From the NCBI RefSeq assembly GCF_900107155.1, contig NZ_FNOX01000002.1, positions 62,001-126,000 of the forward strand: a DNA stretch of 64,000 bases, read 5' to 3'. This DNA is from Pseudomonas salomonii. GTDB taxonomy: Bacteria; Pseudomonadota; Gammaproteobacteria; Pseudomonadales; Pseudomonadaceae. The translations under genes were made by a program, and so were the position numbers. The notes beneath the pieces are model-generated. The model was not told where the DNA came from and did no database searches. It saw nothing but the letters and a program-made list of their open reading frames with translations. Of the stretch, positions 51,786 to 62,154 are shown one piece after another (position 1 is the first letter of the stretch; each line of letters begins with the position of its first letter).

Positions 51786-52970
51786 ATGAACGATCCGATT
51801 GTCATTGTCAGCGCCGCGCGCACGCCCATGGGCGGTTTCCAGGGCGACCTCAAAGGCCTGACCGCGCCGCAACTGGGCGCTGCCGCGATCCGCGCCGCCG
51901 TCGAACGGGCCGGGATTGCCCCGGATGCCGTGGACGAAGTGCTGTTCGGCTGCGTGCTGCCCGCAGGCCTTGGCCAGGCGCCTGCGCGTCAGGCCGCTTT
52001 GGGCGCCGGGCTGGACAAGGCCACGCGCTGCACCACCTTGAACAAGATGTGCGGCTCGGGCATGGAAGCGACCATCCTCGCCCACGATTCGCTGCTGGCC
52101 GGCAGTGTCGACGTGGTGGTCGCCGGCGGCATGGAAAGCATGTCCAACGCGCCGTACCTGCTCGACCGCGCGCGCAGCGGCTACCGCATGGGCCACGGCA
52201 AGGTGCTTGACCATATGTTCCTCGACGGCCTCGAAGACGCCTACGACAAGGGCCGCCTGATGGGCACCTTTGCCGAAGACTGCGCCGAGCACAACGGTTT
52301 CACCCGTGAAGCCCAGGACGCCTTCGCCATTGCCTCGCTGACCCGCGCGCAAGAGGCCATCACCCACGGCAGCTTTGCCGCCGAAATCGTTCCGGTGCAG
52401 GTCACCGTCGGCAAAGAGCAAAAGACCATCCTGCATGACGAACAGCCGCCCAAGGCCAAGCTGGACAAGATTGCCAGCCTGAAACCGGCGTTCCGCGAGG
52501 GCGGCACGGTGACGGCGGCCAACTCCAGCTCGATTTCCGATGGGGCGGCGGCGTTGGTGCTGATGCGTCAGTCCGAGGCACAACAGCGTGGCCTCAAACC
52601 CTTGGCGGTGATCCACGGGCACGCGGCGTTTGCCGATGAGCCCGGGTTGTTCCCGGTGGCACCCGTGGGCGCGATTCGCAAGCTGATGAGCAAGACCGGC
52701 TGGAACCTGGGCGACGTTGACCTGTTTGAAATCAACGAAGCCTTCGCGGTGGTCAGCCTGGTGACCATGAGCAAGCTTGAGATCCCCCACAGCAAGGTCA
52801 ATATTCACGGCGGCGCCTGTGCCCTGGGCCATCCGATTGGTGCTTCCGGTGCGCGTATCCTGGTGACGTTGCTTTCGGCCCTGCGCCAGAAAGGCCTCAA
52901 GCGTGGGGTTGCCGCCATCTGCATCGGCGGCGGTGAAGCCACGGCCATGGCCGTCGAATGCCTGTATTAA
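51786..52970 (+). CDS. Acetyl-CoA acetyltransferase / thiolase
   Basis: The 394-aa thiolase has the nucleophile C89 (NKMCGSGM), H349 (GHPIGASG) and C379 (CIGGGEA). In this operon it would cleave 2-methylacetoacetyl-CoA to acetyl-CoA and propionyl-CoA. AAGGAG lies before the ATG, 12 bases after the SDR stop. Confidence 0.95.
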   Translation: MNDPIVIVSAARTPMGGFQGDLKGLTAPQLGAAAIRAAVERAGIAPDAVDEVLFGCVLPAGLGQAPARQAALGAGLDKATRCTTLNKMCGSGMEATILAHDSLLAGSVDVVVAGGMESMSNAPYLLDRARSGYRMGHGKVLDHMFLDGLEDAYDKGRLMGTFAEDCAEHNGFTREAQDAFAIASLTRAQEAITHGSFAAEIVPVQVTVGKEQKTILHDEQPPKAKLDKIASLKPAFREGGTVTAANSSSISDGAAALVLMRQSEAQQRGLKPLAVIHGHAAFADEPGLFPVAPVGAIRKLMSKTGWNLGDVDLFEINEAFAVVSLVTMSKLEIPHSKVNIHGGACALGHPIGASGARILVTLLSALRQKGLKRGVAAICIGGGEATAMAVECLY

Positions 52971-52979
52971 GGACTCAAC

Positions 52980-54107
52980 ATGCTGCCCAATGACGAACAA
53001 CTGCAAATCAGCGAAGCGGCCCGGCAATTTGCCCAGGAACGCCTGAAATCGTTCGCCGCCGAGTGGGACCGTGAGCACCGTTTCCCCAAGGAGGCCATCG
53101 GCGAAATGGCCGAGCTGGGCTTTTTCGGCATGCTGGTGCCGGAACAGTGGGGCGGTTGCGACACCGGCTACCTGGCCTACGCCATGGCCCTGGAAGAAAT
53201 CGCTGCCGGCGATGGCGCGTGCTCGACCATCATGAGCGTGCACAACTCGGTGGGTTGCGTGCCGATCCTTAAATTCGGCAACGAACAGCAGAAACACCAG
53301 TTCCTCACGCCGCTGGCCAGCGGCGCCATGCTCGGTGCCTTCGCGTTGACCGAGCCCCAGGCCGGCTCTGATGCCAGCAGCCTGAAAACCCGCGCCCGTC
53401 TTGAGGGCGACCATTACGTGCTCAATGGCTGCAAACAGTTCATCACTTCCGGGCAGAACGCCGGGATCGTGATTGTGTTTGCGGTCACCGACCCGGCCGC
53501 TGGCAAGCGCGGCATCAGCGCGTTCATCGTGCCCACCGACTCGCCGGGCTACACGGTAGCGAGAGTGGAAGACAAACTCGGCCAACATGCGTCCGACACC
53601 TGCCAGATCCTCTTCGAAGACGTAAAAGTGCCGCTCGCCAACCGTTTGGGCGAGGAGGGCGAAGGCTACAGGATCGCCCTGGCCAACCTCGAAGGCGGCC
53701 GCGTCGGTATCGCCTCACAATCGGTGGGCATGGCCCGCGCCGCCTTCGAAGCCGCCCGTGACTATGCCCGCGAGCGCGAAAGTTTTGGCAAGGCGTTGAT
53801 CGAACACCAGGCCGTGGCCTTCCGGTTGGCCGACATGGCGACCCAAATCGCGGTGGCCCGGCAAATGGTGCATTACGCCGCGGCCCTGCGTGACAGCGGC
53901 AAGCCGGCCTTGGTCGAAGCGTCGATGGCCAAGCTGTTTGCTTCGGAAATGGCCGAGAAAGTCTGCTCGGCCGCCTTGCAAACCCTGGGCGGTTACGGTT
54001 ACCTGAGCGACTTCCCACTGGAGCGGATCTACCGCGATGTGCGGGTCTGCCAGATTTACGAAGGCACCAGCGATATTCAACGCATGGTCATCTCACGCAA
54101 CCTTTAA
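52980..54107 (+). CDS. Acyl-CoA dehydrogenase (short branched-chain type)
   Basis: The 375-aa FAD enzyme has the usual three-domain fold with the signatures [21 protein letters not shown] and [22 protein letters not shown]. The catalytic-base Glu lies in [11 protein letters not shown]. The resemblance to short/branched-chain dehydrogenases fits oxidation of 2-methylbutyryl-CoA or isobutyryl-CoA. It begins nine bases after the thiolase stop. Confidence 0.93.
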   Translation: MLPNDEQLQISEAARQFAQERLKSFAAEWDREHRFPKEAIGEMAELGFFGMLVPEQWGGCDTGYLAYAMALEEIAAGDGACSTIMSVHNSVGCVPILKFGNEQQKHQFLTPLASGAMLGAFALTEPQAGSDASSLKTRARLEGDHYVLNGCKQFITSGQNAGIVIVFAVTDPAAGKRGISAFIVPTDSPGYTVARVEDKLGQHASDTCQILFEDVKVPLANRLGEEGEGYRIALANLEGGRVGIASQSVGMARAAFEAARDYARERESFGKALIEHQAVAFRLADMATQIAVARQMVHYAAALRDSGKPALVEASMAKLFASEMAEKVCSAALQTLGGYGYLSDFPLERIYRDVRVCQIYEGTSDIQRMVISRNL

Positions 54108-54117
54108 GGAGCCGATA

Positions 54118-54891
54118 ATGAGTTACGAAACCCTTTTGCTTGAAGTCCAGGGCCGCGTCGGGCTGATTACCCTTAATCGCCCGCAAGCCCTGAACGCCTT
54201 GAACGCGCAGCTGGTCAGCGAGTTGAACCAGGCGCTGGACGGCCTGGAAGCCGACCCGCAGATCGGCTGCATCGTGCTGACCGGCTCGAAAAAAGCCTTC
54301 GCCGCCGGCGCCGACATCAAAGAGATGGCCGAGCTGACCTACCCGCAGATCTACCTCGACGACCTGTTCAGCGACAGCGACCGCGTGGCCAACCGCCGTA
54401 AGCCGATCATTGCTGCCGTCAACGGCTTCGCCCTGGGCGGCGGTTGTGAACTGGCCTTGATGTGCGACTTTATCCTGGCCGGTGACGGCGCCAAATTCGG
54501 CCAGCCGGAAATCAACCTCGGCGTACTCCCGGGCATGGGCGGCACCCAGCGCCTGACCCGCGCCGTGGGCAAGGCCAAGGCCATGGAAATGTGCCTGACC
54601 GGGCGCTTTATCGACGCCGTCGAAGCTGAGCGTTGCGGGATTGTGGCGCGTATCGTGCCGGCCGATGATCTGCTTGAAGAGGCGCTGAAAACCGCGGCCT
54701 TGATTGCCGGCAAGTCCGTGCCGATCAGCATGATGGTCAAGGAAAGCGTGAACCGTGCGTTTGAGGTGAGCTTGTCTGAAGGCGTGCGCTTTGAGCGGCG
54801 GGTGTTCCATGCCGCGTTTGCCACCCAGGACCAGAAGGAAGGCATGGCGGCATTTGTGGCCAAGCGCGCGCCTGAGTTCAAGGACCAGTAA
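54118..54891 (+). CDS. Enoyl-CoA hydratase
   Basis: The 257-aa crotonase-fold hydratase has the oxyanion-hole motifs ([29 protein letters not shown]) and the catalytic Glu pair region ([20 protein letters not shown]). The start is ATG 54118 with AAGGAG upstream; a longer frame from 54037 overlaps the dehydrogenase gene. It is the last gene of the plus-strand operon. A double REP element follows instead of a simple terminator. Confidence 0.94.
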   Translation: MSYETLLLEVQGRVGLITLNRPQALNALNAQLVSELNQALDGLEADPQIGCIVLTGSKKAFAAGADIKEMAELTYPQIYLDDLFSDSDRVANRRKPIIAAVNGFALGGGCELALMCDFILAGDGAKFGQPEINLGVLPGMGGTQRLTRAVGKAKAMEMCLTGRFIDAVEAERCGIVARIVPADDLLEEALKTAALIAGKSVPISMMVKESVNRAFEVSLSEGVRFERRVFHAAFATQDQKEGMAAFVAKRAPEFKDQ

Positions 54892-54912
54892 CCCGAAAAC
54901 CCTGAAGATGTT

Positions 54913-55018
54913 CGTTCCCACGCTCTGCGTGGGAATGCCGCCCTTGACGCTCTGCGTCAGCTCTTGAGGCGTGACGCGGAGCGTCACCGGATGCATTCCC
55001 ACGCAGAGCGTGGGAACG
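54913..55018. repeat. Inverted pair of REP-like elements
   Basis: Two 26-base copies (54913-54938 and 54993-55018) are exact reverse complements of each other. The inner parts carry GACGCTCTGCGTCA and GTGACGCGGAGCGTCAC. The whole can fold as one large cruciform. It lies in the 139-base gap between two convergent operons and shares its unit with 8225-8276. Confidence 0.88.
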
Positions 55019-55030
55019 AGCAACTGGCAG

Positions 55031-56182
55031 TCAGAGCTGGTAGTTCTTCAGCTCCCTGGCAATCACCATCCGCTGAATCTCGCTGGTGCCTTCGTAAATC
55101 TGCGTAATCCGCGCATCCCGGTAGTAACGCTCCACCGGGTAATCCTCAAGGTACCCATACCCGCCATGAATCTGCATCGCCGAGGAGCAGACCTTTTCAG
55201 CCATCTCCGAGGCGAACAGCTTGGCCTGGGAGGCTTCCGACAGGCACGGCTTGCCGGCACTGCGCAGGCGTGCGGCGTGCAGGATCAGCAGGCGGGCGGC
55301 ATTGAGTTGGGTCTGCATGTCGGCCAGCAGGTTGGCAATGCTTTGGTGCTCGATAATCGCCTTGTTGAATTGCACCCGATCACGCGCGTACGCCAGCGCC
55401 GCCTCAAACGCCGCACGGGCGATGCCCAACGCTTGCGCGGCGATGCCGATACGCCCGCCTTCGAGGTTGGACAGGGCGATGGCCAGCCCTTTACCGCGTT
55501 CACCCAACAGGTTGGCTTCGGCTACTGTGCATTGGTTGAGCGTGACGGCGCAGGTGTCCGAAGCGCGAATGCCCATCTTGTGTTCGGTACGGTCGACCAC
55601 AAAGCCCGGCGTGTCGGTGGGCACCAGGAAGGCCGAGATACCTTTCTTGCCCAACTCCGTGTCCGTCACCGCAAACACAATGGCCAACTTGGCGCGTTTG
55701 CCGTTGCTGACAAACTGCTTGGCGCCAGTGATTACCCACTGGCCATCGCGCAATTCGGCGCGGGTGCGCAGGTTATGGGCTTCGGACCCGGCCTGGGGCT
55801 CGGTGAGGCAGAAGCAGCCAATGGCCTGGCCGCTGGCCAGTTCGGCCAGCCAGGTGTGTTTTTGCGCATCGGTGCCGTAGTTGAGGATTGGCCCGCAACC
55901 GACTGAATTATGGATACTCATGAGTGCGCCGGTGGCGCCATCACCGGCGGAAATCTCCTCGACGGCCAGGGCATACGCCACGTAGTCGACATAGGTGCCG
56001 CCCCATTCTTCAGGCACCACCATGCCCAGCAGCCCGAGTTCGCCCATCTTCGCGACCAGGGCGTCATCGATCCAGCCGGCTTTTTCCCAGGCTTGCGCAT
56101 GCGGGGCGATTTCGCCACGGGCAAAGTCGCGGGCCATGTCGCGAATCATCACTTGTTCTTCAGTGTATTCAATATCTTGCAT
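55031..56182 (-). CDS. Acyl-CoA dehydrogenase (isobutyryl/2-methylbutyryl type)
   Basis: The 383-aa FAD enzyme has [21 protein letters not shown], the [22 protein letters not shown] region, and the base Glu in [11 protein letters not shown]. It is a paralogue of the enzyme at 52980 on the other operon. Together with the 3-hydroxyisobutyryl-CoA hydrolase encoded three bases upstream, it fits the valine branch (isobutyryl-CoA to methacrylyl-CoA). The specificity is inferred from context. Confidence 0.93.
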   Translation of the reverse strand: MQDIEYTEEQVMIRDMARDFARGEIAPHAQAWEKAGWIDDALVAKMGELGLLGMVVPEEWGGTYVDYVAYALAVEEISAGDGATGALMSIHNSVGCGPILNYGTDAQKHTWLAELASGQAIGCFCLTEPQAGSEAHNLRTRAELRDGQWVITGAKQFVSNGKRAKLAIVFAVTDTELGKKGISAFLVPTDTPGFVVDRTEHKMGIRASDTCAVTLNQCTVAEANLLGERGKGLAIALSNLEGGRIGIAAQALGIARAAFEAALAYARDRVQFNKAIIEHQSIANLLADMQTQLNAARLLILHAARLRSAGKPCLSEASQAKLFASEMAEKVCSSAMQIHGGYGYLEDYPVERYYRDARITQIYEGTSEIQRMVIARELKNYQL

Positions 56183-56185
56183 GGC

Positions 56186-57289
56186 TTATTTCTCGCTCTG
56201 CGTGAAGTTTCTGAAGAAGCTCTCGACATGGCTGGCGTCCAGTTCATGGACCGTCGCGGGGTTCCAGTGCGGGGTTTTGTCCTTGTCGATGATCAGCGCG
56301 CGAACCCCTTCGATCAGGTCGCCGCGTTCAAACCACTGGCGATCCAGGTGCAACTCCAACGCGAAGCACTGCTCCAGCGATAAGCGTCGGCCACGGCGCA
56401 GCATCTGCAGGGTCACGGCCATCGCCAGCGGCGATCGGGTCTGCATCAGGCTGGCGGTGGTAAGCGCCCATTCGTGGCTGTCGGCAACGGTGACTTGCTG
56501 CAGTTGCTCGACCATGCTCGGCACATCCGGCAACGCGAAGAAGTGGTCGATCGCCGGGCGCAGCGCGGCCAGTGGGGCGTCGGGTAATTGTTGAACCGCA
56601 AGCTTGGCCAGTACGCCTTGCAGGTCCTTGAGCGGCGAATCCTGCCATTGCAAGCGGTCGAGCTTCTGGTCGAGTTCGGCGAGTTTGGCGCTGTCGATAC
56701 ACCAGTCGGCCAGCCCGCAATACAGCGCATCGGCGGCGCGAATCTGCACGCCGGTGACGCCAAGGTAAACCCCCAGCTCGCCAGGGATGCGCGAGAGGAA
56801 ATAGCTGCCGCCCACGTCCGGGAAATAACCGATGGCCACTTCCGGCATCGCCAGGCGGCTGCGCTCGGTCACCACACGCAAGTCGGCGCCTTGCACCAGG
56901 CCCATGCCGCCGCCGAGAACAAACCCGTCCATCAGTGCCAGCACGGGTTTGCGGTAATGGTGAATCGCCAGGTCGAGGGCGTATTCCTCGACGAAGAAAT
57001 CCTGGTGCAGGCTGTCGCCCTGCTTGAAGCTGTCGTAGAGGGAGCGAATATCGCCACCGGCGCAGAACGCCTTTTCACCGGCACCGCGCAGCACCACGGC
57101 ATACACCTGCGGGTCATCCGCCCAGGTCTGCAACTGCGTGGTCAGACTGCGGACCATGTCCAGGGTGATGGCATTCAAACCGGCGGGGCGGTTAAGGGTG
57201 AGGTGGCCGATATGGTTGCGGACTTCAGCCAGTACCTCGTCTTGAAGAATTACGGCCTGGCTTGCTTCGGATGAAACCTGAGCAGTCAT
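56186..57289 (-). CDS. 3-hydroxyisobutyryl-CoA hydrolase-like crotonase
   Basis: The 367-aa protein belongs to the HIBCH branch of the crotonase family and is longer than enoyl-CoA hydratases. Signatures are FCAGGDIRSLYD, DGFVLGGGMGLVQGADLRVVTERSRLAMPEVAIGYFPDVGG and the C-terminal domain ending near EGVRALIIDKDKTPHWNP. HIBCH releases 3-hydroxyisobutyrate in valine degradation. The start at 57289 (MTAQVSSEAS) has GGGAG upstream. It is the first gene of the two-gene minus-strand operon. Confidence 0.92.
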   Translation of the reverse strand: MTAQVSSEASQAVILQDEVLAEVRNHIGHLTLNRPAGLNAITLDMVRSLTTQLQTWADDPQVYAVVLRGAGEKAFCAGGDIRSLYDSFKQGDSLHQDFFVEEYALDLAIHHYRKPVLALMDGFVLGGGMGLVQGADLRVVTERSRLAMPEVAIGYFPDVGGSYFLSRIPGELGVYLGVTGVQIRAADALYCGLADWCIDSAKLAELDQKLDRLQWQDSPLKDLQGVLAKLAVQQLPDAPLAALRPAIDHFFALPDVPSMVEQLQQVTVADSHEWALTTASLMQTRSPLAMAVTLQMLRRGRRLSLEQCFALELHLDRQWFERGDLIEGVRALIIDKDKTPHWNPATVHELDASHVESFFRNFTQSEK

Positions 57290-57406
57290 CACTAACTCCC
57301 TGCTTTTATTGTTCTTTATCAAGATGTTCGCGTACGAACCATCTCGCGATCGTACCAGTGCAAATTTGCCCAGTACAACCCGGAATCATGCAGGTCGTTT
57401 TTGCAT

Positions 57407-58120
57407 TTATGCAGCGCTGCGGCTGCCGAGCACTTCGCCGATGCTACGGCGCCGGGCATGGCCTTCTGCTGCGTGGATCAATTGCTCCAGCTCGGTCGGC
57501 TCCACATCAAAGAACTGCTCCATGTCGGCCAGAGCGAGCTTCAGATCGGCTGCCGTGATGGCAGCGTCGGTCATCGGCGCGGTGTTGCCCAGCACGATGG
57601 CAGGCGGCTCGACTGCACCTTTGGGGTAACGCGTACGTGTCAGGTTGTTATAGGCCAGTGCACAGACCAGCAGCGCGCCCGCACCGAGCATCACTGGGCC
57701 TACTTCCTGCCAACCCAGAGCAATGGAGGCCGGATCTGCGAGTACCAGCGTCATCGCCAGGCCACCGGCGGGCGGGTGCAGGCAGCGCAGCCAGCAAATC
57801 AAGACCACGGTCATGCCCGCCGCCAGGCAAGCGCTGCCCAATGTGCGGCCAAGTACCCGTGCCACCAGCAAGGCCACAACGGCGGCGCACAAGTAGCTGC
57901 CGATAATCGACCACGGCTGAGCCAGCGCACCGGACGACACGGCAAACAGCAACACCGCCGATGCACCGAGCGGCCCGAGCAGGTGCAAGGCGACTTCCAT
58001 ACCGAATACCTGGGCACACACCCAGACGCTTAATAGCGTGCCCAAGGCCATGCCAATCGCGGCGCGGCTCCATTCGGCGGGGCGGGTATTGATTGCAGCG
58101 GGTAACCAGCGAGCGAGCAT
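57407..58120 (-). CDS. HPP-family integral membrane protein
   Basis: The 237-aa protein has about four to five membrane helices with the pattern LLGPLGASAVLLFAVSSGALAQPWSIIGS and the HPP motif in RCLHPPAGGLAMTLVL that names the family. The C-terminal ~70 residues are cytoplasmic and acidic. HPP proteins have been linked to nitrite or other transport, but this one's role is unknown. The start at 58120 is chosen because the helix region begins directly after RWLPAAINTRPAEWSR; an upstream extension to 58270 is possible. Confidence 0.82.
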   Translation of the reverse strand: MLARWLPAAINTRPAEWSRAAIGMALGTLLSVWVCAQVFGMEVALHLLGPLGASAVLLFAVSSGALAQPWSIIGSYLCAAVVALLVARVLGRTLGSACLAAGMTVVLICWLRCLHPPAGGLAMTLVLADPASIALGWQEVGPVMLGAGALLVCALAYNNLTRTRYPKGAVEPPAIVLGNTAPMTDAAITAADLKLALADMEQFFDVEPTELEQLIHAAEGHARRRSIGEVLGSRSAA

Positions 58121-58281
58121 CGACACGATCCATAAAGCAGCAGGCGAAAAAAAAGGCTCGCCTGGTTGCCCGGATAAGCCCTTTGAACGTTCCAACAGTT
58201 GGGGGAACCTGTGCAGTGTGCCGAGCTTGCTGCCCTGGCGCCAATGCATATTAATGAAGGTTAAATGCAAAAATTATGCAG

Positions 58282-58506
58282 TTAGTTGCCCTCGTTATAG
58301 ATGATGCGATGCGTCGGTTGCGGCAGTGGCGTGCAGATGCGCCCGAGTACACGACTGTCCGTCTCCTCATTGAACAGCTGTCTTTGCAGGTTCTCCTGCA
58401 GTGCAGGGTCGTCGGCCAGCGGCCCCTTCAATGCCACCAAGGCGTCGCGCAACGCCATCAATCGATCCAGCCTCGGCGCAGGGATAAGCAACAGGTCTTC
58501 TGGCAC
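58282..58506 (-). CDS. Small hypothetical protein (74 aa, GTG start)
   Basis: The frame begins with GTG at 58506, seven bases after AAGGG, and reads PEDLLLIPAPRLDRLMALRDALVALKGPL, ending IIYNEGN. It is soluble and probably helical. The frame stays open upstream for another 23 codons without an ATG, so it could be the tail of an older, longer gene. No family is recognised. Confidence 0.55.
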   Translation of the reverse strand: MPEDLLLIPAPRLDRLMALRDALVALKGPLADDPALQENLQRQLFNEETDSRVLGRICTPLPQPTHRIIYNEGN

Positions 58507-58684
58507 GGCATTGCCCTTTTGATCAAGCAGGTCGGTGTGCGTGGAAGGCTGACTGCGCCCGGTAGTAGATAGTTAACGCACATGAAAAAGGAGTCTACAT
58601 TTGGGTTCCGGGCATCGGAAGGCAAAGTGCGCCAGCGTTTACGCATAGCTGTGTAGGCGCTTTCCGGGCGGTTATAACGAAAAA

Positions 58685-58708
58685 CGCCCACTCTCGAAGG
58701 AGTGGGCG
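58685..58708 (-). terminator. Rho-independent terminator of the arn-distal glycosyltransferase gene
   Basis: CGCCCACTC (58685-58693) pairs with GAGTGGGCG (58700-58708). Read on the minus strand the stem is followed by TTTTTCG. It lies 30 bases after the stop at 58738 and closes the arn transcript. The gap 58507-58684 shows nothing else. Confidence 0.85.
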
Positions 58709-58737
58709 CCGTTTCCGTCAGACCGCTGTCAGCGTGA

Positions 58738-60360
58738 TTACGGCGCGCTGACTTTCTCCAGGTGGAGCAACACATACGGGTCTTTGTCGAATTCCCCGGT
58801 GAGCGTCGGCGTGATCGAACGCAAGCGCGGATCCTGCAGTTTTTCGAAGTCCTGAGCACTCATCACCAGCCACGCCGGGCCTTGCAGCGGCGCCAGGTCG
58901 GCGGCCGACTGGGTAAACAGCGGCACCTTATCGCAGTTGAAGTTGACCATGAACTTGATGGCTTTTGCATCTTTGCCTAATCCGTGCAGAACCACCGGCG
59001 CCGGTTGCTGCATGATCTGTTCTTTGACGCCGAGGCTGAAGGTACGGGTGTCGTAGAGTGTGCGTTCCAGCGGTTCGACCACCACAATGTAGGTCGACCA
59101 CAGCGCCAGCACCGCCGCGAGTGCAGGCCCCAGCGGGCGTAGACGCACCTTGAGCAGTGACAGCAAGGCCACGACTTGAAGCACACCCAGTGCTCCGAAG
59201 ATCAGCCCGAGGTTGTCCAACTGCGCCGGGTAACGCTTGCGCGCCACCACCAGCCCGATCACCAGCAGCGCCGGCAGCAGCGTCCAGATGCCCAGCATCA
59301 AGCCGCGCAGCCAGGCGAACAACCGCCCTTGGCTGACCTGGAACGGATAGGCCGCAATAATCGCCGCCATGGGCAGCATCGGCAGGATGTAACGTGCCTT
59401 CTTGGCCTGAGGGACCGACAGGCCGAGCATCACCAGCAAACCCGCTGCGGCGCAATACAGCACCAGTTTCAGTGCCGGGTCGGGTGCCCGGCGACCGCCG
59501 ATGGCGACTGCCAGCAGCACCAGCAACGCCATCGGATAGGCCAGCGCGTAGTTGCCCATGGAACTGGTGAAGTAATACAAAACGCCGCTGGAACCTTCGG
59601 TGCCGTCCATGCGACCCAGGAACTGCATGCGGATCACGTCCTGCATGAAGTCCTCGCCACCACTGAGCTTGGCCAACAGCAGCAACAGGCCGACACACGC
59701 CGCCAGCACGGCCAGGGCGATAAAGCCGAAGGTGAACAGTTGGCGCCATTGGCGGTTGATCAGGTAGTAGCTGCACAGCACGCCGGTGGGGATCACCAGG
59801 CCGATTGGCCCACGCACCGCAAAGCCCAGGATCAGCAGCAAGAACAGCCAATGCAAGCGTTTGGCCGCCCCGAAGTGGTCATGGGCATAGCCCAGGTAGA
59901 ACACCGTCAAGGCGATGGCCGCGAGCATCTGGTCCAGCGACACCGCGCGGGTTTCACTGATAAAGGTGCTGCTGAGCAGCAACATCGCGATGCTGAGCAG
60001 GCCCCAGCGCGTGGAGTAGGGCGCCGTGAGACGATACACCAGCACCACGATCAGCGCCGAAGCGATGGACGTGGGCAGCCACGCCGTCAGGCTGCTGACC
60101 TCGCCGAACGGCAAGGACAACAGCCAGGTCAGCAGGGTCGAGGTCGCCAGGTAGTCAGCGTAAGGCTGGCCATAGGTGGTGGGGAAAAAACTTGGCCCAT
60201 GGCGCAGCATTTCCTGGGCAAACACCACAAAGCGCGAGTCAAAGCCGATGATTGCCTGGTGCCAGTTGCCGACAATAAACAGCACCAGCGCCAGGAGCCC
60301 AAGCCCCAGCGACTGGTTGCGCAGCGTTGCTGTAAGCAGCGGCGGTTGAGCTTTGTTCAC
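58738..60360 (-). CDS. ArnT-like membrane glycosyltransferase (GT39/GT83 type)
   Basis: The 540-aa protein has about 12 hydrophobic segments. The first periplasmic loop has FDSRFVVFAQEM, where ArnT-type enzymes keep an acidic catalytic residue. SETRAVSLDQMLAAIALTVFYLGYA and RGPIGLVIPTGVL are further family marks. The start is GTG at 60360, with AGGAAG upstream and only four bases from the ugd stop; the frame extends upstream but would overlap ugd. It is a second polyprenyl-phosphate-sugar transferase in this operon besides ArnT. The donor and acceptor are unknown. Confidence 0.86.
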   Translation of the reverse strand: MNKAQPPLLTATLRNQSLGLGLLALVLFIVGNWHQAIIGFDSRFVVFAQEMLRHGPSFFPTTYGQPYADYLATSTLLTWLLSLPFGEVSSLTAWLPTSIASALIVVLVYRLTAPYSTRWGLLSIAMLLLSSTFISETRAVSLDQMLAAIALTVFYLGYAHDHFGAAKRLHWLFLLLILGFAVRGPIGLVIPTGVLCSYYLINRQWRQLFTFGFIALAVLAACVGLLLLLAKLSGGEDFMQDVIRMQFLGRMDGTEGSSGVLYYFTSSMGNYALAYPMALLVLLAVAIGGRRAPDPALKLVLYCAAAGLLVMLGLSVPQAKKARYILPMLPMAAIIAAYPFQVSQGRLFAWLRGLMLGIWTLLPALLVIGLVVARKRYPAQLDNLGLIFGALGVLQVVALLSLLKVRLRPLGPALAAVLALWSTYIVVVEPLERTLYDTRTFSLGVKEQIMQQPAPVVLHGLGKDAKAIKFMVNFNCDKVPLFTQSAADLAPLQGPAWLVMSAQDFEKLQDPRLRSITPTLTGEFDKDPYVLLHLEKVSAP

Positions 60361-60364
60361 GTCT

Positions 60365-61744
60365 TCAGGCTTCCTTGGCTGGCGCGACCCAGTTTTGCTG
60401 GGGAATCGGCAGCTCGCAGGAGTCGCCACGGCCCATCGGGAAATACTTGAAGCCTTTGCGCGCCAGGCGCTCGCCGTCGTACAGGTTGCGACCGTCGAAG
60501 ATCACCGGGTTTTTCAGGCGAGCGTGGATCAGTTCGAAGTCCGGCGCCTTGAATTGCTGCCATTCGGTGCAGACGATCAACGCATCGGCGCCGCTCAAGG
60601 CCGACTCCGGCGTGCCCAGCAGGGTCAGGCGCGACTCGTCACCGTAGATGCGCTGGGTTTCCTGCATGGCTTCGGGGTCGAACGCACGGACATTGGCGCC
60701 GGCCGCCCAGAGGGCTTCCATCAGCACGCGGCTTGGGGCATCGCGCATGTCATCGGTGTTGGGCTTGAAAGCCAGGCCCCACAAGGCGAAGGTTTTGCCT
60801 TGCAGCTCGCCCTTGAAGTAAGCGTTGATGCGTTCGAACAGCTTGCTCTTCTGGCGCTGGTTGATCGCTTCAACGGCTTCGAGCAGGTCGCTGGAGCAGT
60901 TGGCTTCCCTGGCGCTGTGGATCAGGGCGCGCATGTCTTTAGGGAAACACGAACCGCCGTAGCCGCAGCCTGGGTAGATGAAGTGGTAGCCGATGCGTGA
61001 ATCGGCGCCGATGCCCAAACGCACGGCTTCGATGTCGGCGCCCAGGTGTTCGGCCAGCTCGGCGATCTGGTTGATGAAGCTGATCTTGGTGGCCAGCATG
61101 CAGTTGGCGGCGTACTTGGTCAGTTCGGCGCTGCGCAGGTCCATGAAGATGATGCGGTCATGGTTACGGTTGAACGGCGCGTAGAGGTCGCGCATGACTT
61201 CACGCACCTCTTCGCGCTCGCAGCCGATGATGATGCGGTCCGGGCGACGGCAGTCGGCAACGGCCGAACCTTCCTTGAGAAATTCCGGGTTGGAGACGAT
61301 ATCGAACGCCAGGTGGCGACCGGCAATGTGCAGGTTTTTTTCGATATGGGCGCGCAGGGTGTCGCCAGTGCCGACCGGCACGGTGGATTTTTCCACCAGG
61401 ATCACCGGCTCCACGCGATGGCGGGACACGGCATCGCCCACCGACAGCACGTATTTGAGGTCGGCCGAACCGTCTTCGTCCGATGGTGTGCCCACGGCAA
61501 TAAACAGGACTTCACCGTGTTCTACAGCGAGTTTTTCGTCAAAGGTAAAGTGCAGGCGCCCGCTTTCCAGATTTTCCTTGACCATGGCCGCCAGGCCCGG
61601 CTCGAAGATGGTCACGTGGCCTTTTTGCAGCGACTCGACTTTGCTTTTGTCCACGTCCATGCAGATCACATCGTGACCGACTTCGGCCAATACGGTGGCC
61701 TGTACCAGACCGACGTAACCGCTACCAAATACACTGATTTTCAT
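60365..61744 (-). CDS. ugd: UDP-glucose 6-dehydrogenase
   Basis: The 459-aa NAD enzyme makes UDP-glucuronate for L-Ara4N synthesis. The NAD motif [10 protein letters not shown] (8-17), the catalytic Cys in [12 protein letters not shown], and [11 protein letters not shown] are intact. It overlaps arnF by four bases, so it is part of the arn operon rather than a stand-alone gene. Its substrate comes from GalU, encoded at 1.4-2.2 kb. Confidence 0.96.
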   Translation of the reverse strand: MKISVFGSGYVGLVQATVLAEVGHDVICMDVDKSKVESLQKGHVTIFEPGLAAMVKENLESGRLHFTFDEKLAVEHGEVLFIAVGTPSDEDGSADLKYVLSVGDAVSRHRVEPVILVEKSTVPVGTGDTLRAHIEKNLHIAGRHLAFDIVSNPEFLKEGSAVADCRRPDRIIIGCEREEVREVMRDLYAPFNRNHDRIIFMDLRSAELTKYAANCMLATKISFINQIAELAEHLGADIEAVRLGIGADSRIGYHFIYPGCGYGGSCFPKDMRALIHSAREANCSSDLLEAVEAINQRQKSKLFERINAYFKGELQGKTFALWGLAFKPNTDDMRDAPSRVLMEALWAAGANVRAFDPEAMQETQRIYGDESRLTLLGTPESALSGADALIVCTEWQQFKAPDFELIHARLKNPVIFDGRNLYDGERLARKGFKYFPMGRGDSCELPIPQQNWVAPAKEA

Positions 61745-62154
61745 GGGGCATTCCTGGGGCTTGCAACGCTAGCACGACGAGAGTTAATAACCAGAACACC
61801 GAGAATGACCAAGGCCACTCCCAGGGTTTTTGAAAGCGAAAAATGTTCGTTGAACACCGGCAGGCTGGCCGCCAGCAGGTACACCAGCGCGTAGCTGATG
61901 CTCAGCAATGAATAGGCACGCCCCAGGGGCAAGTGCTTGAGCGCGCCAAGCCAGCACAGCATCGACAGCGCATAGGCGATAATCGCCAGGATCACCACGC
62001 CCAGGGCGCCCAGATCAATGGCGTTGCTGTTGAACGCATTCAACCATTCGGTCGGCAATGGCAGGCGCGTCATGCTCCAGCGCATGCCCAACTGGGCCGC
62101 GCTGACCAGGCCGACACTGCCCAAGGCCAGGGCAAACCCTTGCGCGCGGCTCAT
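61741..62154 (-). CDS. arnF: 4-amino-4-deoxy-L-arabinose-phosphoundecaprenol flippase subunit ArnF
   Basis: The 137-aa small membrane protein of the SMR/EamA type has four helices. It is the second of two consecutive small four-helix proteins after ArnT, the standard place of ArnF. With ArnE it moves undecaprenyl-phosphate-L-Ara4N across the inner membrane. It overlaps both arnE and ugd by four bases. Confidence 0.9.
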   Translation of the reverse strand: MSRAQGFALALGSVGLVSAAQLGMRWSMTRLPLPTEWLNAFNSNAIDLGALGVVILAIIAYALSMLCWLGALKHLPLGRAYSLLSISYALVYLLAASLPVFNEHFSLSKTLGVALVILGVLVINSRRASVASPRNAP

